A stretch of 64,000 nt of DNA from Crossaster papposus. Lineage: Eukaryota > Echinodermata > Asteroidea > Velatida > Solasteridae. The stretch is taken from the NCBI GenBank assembly GCA_037893245.1, contig JBAIAA010000020.1, positions 868,001-932,000 of the forward strand, written 5' to 3'. The position numbers and the translations under genes were made by a program. Positions 61,123-64,000 of this stretch are shown here, piece by piece. The notes under the pieces were generated by a model. That model did no database searches, had not been told where the DNA came from, and saw nothing but the letters and a program-made list of their open reading frames with translations. Position 1 is the stretch's first letter; each line of letters starts with the position of its first letter.

Positions 61123-63552
61123 TTTTGGTGTGAATATTAAAAAATATAATTGGCTAACCTACTAAAAATTGAAAATAAATGGAAAGATAAAGACCAAGAC
61201 AATAATCTGATTGTTGTTTGAGAAACCCCAGTGATGTCGGTGTGCAAGAAACTTGGTCGTGAACATTGTTGATTTTACACTGTTTTCAATGGGACTTGAA
61301 TTAGGCAGGTGCACCCTATAGGGTGCACCACCCTAATTGTAAGGAACATTTCTACGCTAGCTCATTTGCATTAAAAGTGCCCCCACAATTTCTTTTGAAA
61401 ACGGATGCCGTTTGGTGAAAGAAATGGTGGGATTGTGTAAATATAGCATAGGATCAACTCCCTGGTTTTTGAGCTTCAATCCGAGGGCGGACTTGACAAA
61501 ATTACGGTTGAAAAATGGGTCCTAATTGCCCTAGAACGTGGAGGGATGCCATTTGTAAAATGGCTGCTTGCAGGCTCGGGAAGTATCACTTTTCGGGAGG
61601 TGTGTTTCTTTTGGTGTGAATATTAAAAAATTTAATTGGCTAACCTACTAAAAATTGAAAAGAAATGGAAAGATAAAGACCAAGACAATAATCTGATTGT
61701 TGTTTGAGAAACCCCAGTGATGTCGGTGTGCAAGAAACTTGGTCGTGAACATTGTTGATTTTACACTGTTTTCAATGGGACTTGAATTAGGCAGGTGCAC
61801 CCTATAGGGTGCACCACCCTAATTGTAAGGAACATTTCTACGCTAGCTCATTTGCATTAAAAGTGCCCCCACAATTTCTTTTGAAAACGGATGCCGTTTG
61901 GTGAAAGAAATGGTGGGATTGTGTAAATATAGCATTGGATCAACTCCCTGGTTTTTGAGCTTCAATCCGAGGGCAGACTTGACAAAATTACGGTTGAAAA
62001 ATGGGTCCTAATTGCCCTAGAACGTGGAGGGATGCCATTTGTAAAATGGCTGCTTGCAGGCTCGGGAAGTATCACTTTTCGGGAGGTGTGTTTCTTTTGG
62101 TGTGAATATTAAAAAATGTAATTGGCTAACCTACTAAAAATTGAAAAGAAATGGAAAGATAAAGACCAAGACAATAATCTGATTGTTGTTTGAGAAACCC
62201 CAGTGATGTCGGTGTGCAAGAAACTTGGTCGTGAACATTGTTGATTTTACACTGTTTTCAATGGGACTTGAATTAGGCAGGTGCACCCCATAGGGTGCAC
62301 CACCCTAATTGTAAGGAACATTTCTACGCTAGCTCATTTGCATTAAAAGTGCCCCCACAATTTCTTTTGAAAACGGATGCCGTTTGGTGAAAGAAATGGT
62401 GGGATTGTGTAAATATAGCATAGGATCAACTCCCTGGTTTTTGAGCTTCAATCCGAGGGCGGACTTGACAAAATTACGGTTGAAAAATGGGTCCTAATTG
62501 CCCTAGAACGTGGAGGGATGCCATTTGTAAAATGGCTGCTTGCAGGCTCGGGAAGTATCACTTTTCGGGAGGTGTGTTTCTTTTGGTGTGAATATTAAAA
62601 AATGTAATTGGCTAACCTACTAAAAATTGAAAAGAAATGGAAAGATAAAGACCAAGACAATAATCTGATTGTTGTTTGAGAAACCCCAGTGATGTCGGTG
62701 TGCAAGAAACTTGGTCGTGAACATTGTTGATTTTACACTGTTTTCAATGGGACTTGAATTAGGCAGGTGCACCCTATAGGGTGCACCACCCTAATTGTAA
62801 GGAACATTTCTACGCTAGCTCATTTGCATTAAAAGTGCCCCCACAATTTCTTTTGAAAACGGATGCCGTTTGGTGAAAGAAATGGTGGGATTGTGTAAAT
62901 ATAGCATTGGATCAACTCCCTGGTTTTTGAGCTTCAATCCGAGGGCAGACTTGACAAAATTACGGTTGAAAAATGGGTCCTAATTGCCCTAGAACGTGGA
63001 GGGATGCCATTTGTAAAATGGCTGCTTGCAGGCTCGGGAAGTATCACTTTTCGGGAGGTGTGTTTCTTTTGGTGTGAATATTAAAAAATGTAATTGGCTA
63101 ACCTACTAAAAATTGAAAAGAAATGGAAAGATAAAGACCAAGACAATAATCTGATTGTTGTTTGAGAAACCCCAGTGATGTCGGTGTGCAAGAAACTTGG
63201 TCGTGAACATTGTTGATTTTACACTGTTTTCAATGGGACTTGAATTAGGCAGGTGCACCCCATAGGGTGCACCACCCTAATTGTAAGGAACATTTCTACG
63301 CTAGCTCATTTGCATTAAAAGTGCCCCCACAATTTCTTTTGAAAACGGATGCCGTTTGGTGAAAGAAATGGTGGGATTGTGTAAATATAGCATAGGATCA
63401 ACTCCCTGGTTTTTGAGCTTCAATCCGAGGGCAGACTTGACAAAATTACGGTTGAAAAATGGGTCCTAATTGCCCTAGAACGTGGAGGGATGCCATTTGT
63501 AAAATGGCTGCTTGCAGGCTCGGGAAGTATCACTTTTCGGGAGGTGTGTTTC
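61123..63552 (+). repeat. 24a+54t, 24t, then 195c/type C dimers
   Basis: Units 61123 (24a+54t, 367g), 61609 (24t, 328t), 62095 (195c, 367g), 62581 (type C), 63067 (195c). The order resembles the series at 27964-30393 and is a partial re-copy of it. Confidence 0.78.
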
Positions 63553-64000
63553 TTTTGGTGTGAATATTAAAAAATGTAATTGGCTAACCTACTAAAAATT
63601 GAAAAGAAATGGAAAGATAAAGACCAAGACAATAATCTGATTGTTGTTTGAGAAACCCCAGTGATGTCGGTGTGCAAGAAACTTGGTCGTGAACATTGTT
63701 GATTTTACACTGTTTTCAATGGGACTTGAATTAGGCAGGTGCACCCTATAGGGTGCACCACCCTAATTGTAAGGAACATTTCTACGCTAGCTCATTTGCA
63801 TTAAAAGTGCCCCCACAATTTCTTTTGAAAACGGATGCCGTTTGGTGAAAGAAATGGTGGGATTGTGTAAATATAGCATAGGATCAACTCCCTGGTTTTT
63901 GAGCTTCAATCCGAGGGCAGACTTGACAAAATTACGGTTGAAAAATGGGTCCTAATTGCCCTAGAACGTGGAGGGATGCCATTTGTAAAATGGCTGCTTG
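63553..64000 (+). repeat. Partial satellite unit at window end
   Basis: The first 448 bases of a type A unit, cut by the window edge after ...AAAATGGCTGCTTG. The array continues beyond the window. Confidence 0.97.

Larger units (their letters stand above)
1..64000. repeat. Satellite DNA array, 486-bp unit, about 131 unit lengths
   Basis: A 486-bp unit starting TTTTGGTGTGAATATT repeats head-to-tail through the whole window without inversion. Unit starts are 1+486k (k=0-15), 7760+486k (k=0-18), 17272+486k (k=0-27), then 30930, 31416, 31902, 32578, 33064, 33550, 34036, 34572 and every 486 to 37488, 38024, 38510, 38996, 39668 and every 486 to 41612, 42284 and every 486 to 51032, 51703, 52189, 52675, 53161, 53832 and every 486 to 57234, then 57721 and every 486 to 63553. 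Register shifts are fully explained by one 17-bp deletion, one 278-bp SINE, three 50-bp duplications, five MITE copies and one 1-bp insertion. Units differ at only a few bases each, so homogenisation is strong. Neither array end is in the window. A centromeric or heterochromatic location is possible but not shown. Confidence 0.99.

Noticed and set aside
1-64000. CRISPR array
   Set aside because: The repeats abut with no unique spacers, and the unit is 486 bp long with eukaryotic retroelement insertions.
1-64000. Coding tandem repeat protein (unit length divisible by 3)
   Set aside because: Stops occur in all six frames of the consensus unit.
1-64000. rDNA spacer or other gene-linked repeat
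   Set aside because: No rRNA, snRNA, histone or 5S sequence is seen anywhere in the 64 kb.
1-64000. Whole array as an assembly artefact
   Set aside because: Units carry many scattered private changes, and blocks differ by real insertions, so the array is not one unit copied in silico. The exact copy number still depends on read support.

Overview
The window is one uninterrupted block of satellite DNA. A 486-bp unit is repeated head-to-tail on the + strand from base 1 to base 64000: 128 complete units plus a final 448-bp partial one, with the register set at the first base. No gene, rRNA, tRNA gene or coding exon can be supported. All reading frames are closed in the consensus unit. The few open frames appear only where a point change, a 50-bp duplication or a transposon insertion removes a stop.

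The genome is eukaryotic and almost certainly animal. The array carries one tRNA-derived SINE (16697-16974) with a pol III A/B-box head and an ATC-repeat tail. It also carries five copies of a 180-185-bp MITE-like DNA transposon with terminal inverted repeats. This combination, in a long and highly homogeneous satellite, suggests a marine invertebrate such as a cnidarian, echinoderm, mollusc or lower deuterostome. That placement is inference; the species is not identifiable from the sequence.

Layout. Units fall into three main types defined by linked bases. Unit positions count from the first t of TTTTGGTGTG. Type A has 182g, 192c and 328a. Type B has 182c, 192t and 328t. Type C has 182g, 192c and 328t. 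Further subtypes carry 24t, 24a+54t, 195c, 270a, 367g or 413g. Bases 1-3402 are all type A with a 4-unit periodicity. Bases 3403-12133 are mostly A/B alternation, with a 17-bp deletion in the unit at 7291. Bases 12134-16021 are mostly A. Bases 16022-26019 are a tandem duplication of a 10-unit block sharing many private variants, with the SINE only in the first copy. Bases 26020-30393 are C/195c dimers and relatives. Bases 30394-40153 are built on a 7-unit block that opens with a unit carrying an internal 50-bp duplication (three copies). Bases 40154-64000 are a mosaic of 2-unit and 4-unit blocks with chimeric units.

The MITE copies (starting at 32307, 39401, 42017, 51437 and 53566) all sit at the same unit position with the same TAATT flanks. 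They therefore descend from one insertion that was spread by array turnover, not from five insertions. Together with the SINE, the 50-bp duplication and the hybrid units, they record the order of amplification events.

Each unit carries a 22-bp palindrome (positions 186-207) that is perfect in types A and C and mismatched in B and 195c units, plus two shorter inverted repeats (277-291, 426-442). Type-defining variants cluster in and beside the palindrome, and the SINE is inserted inside it. This is the most suggestive functional signal in the window, but a function is not demonstrated.
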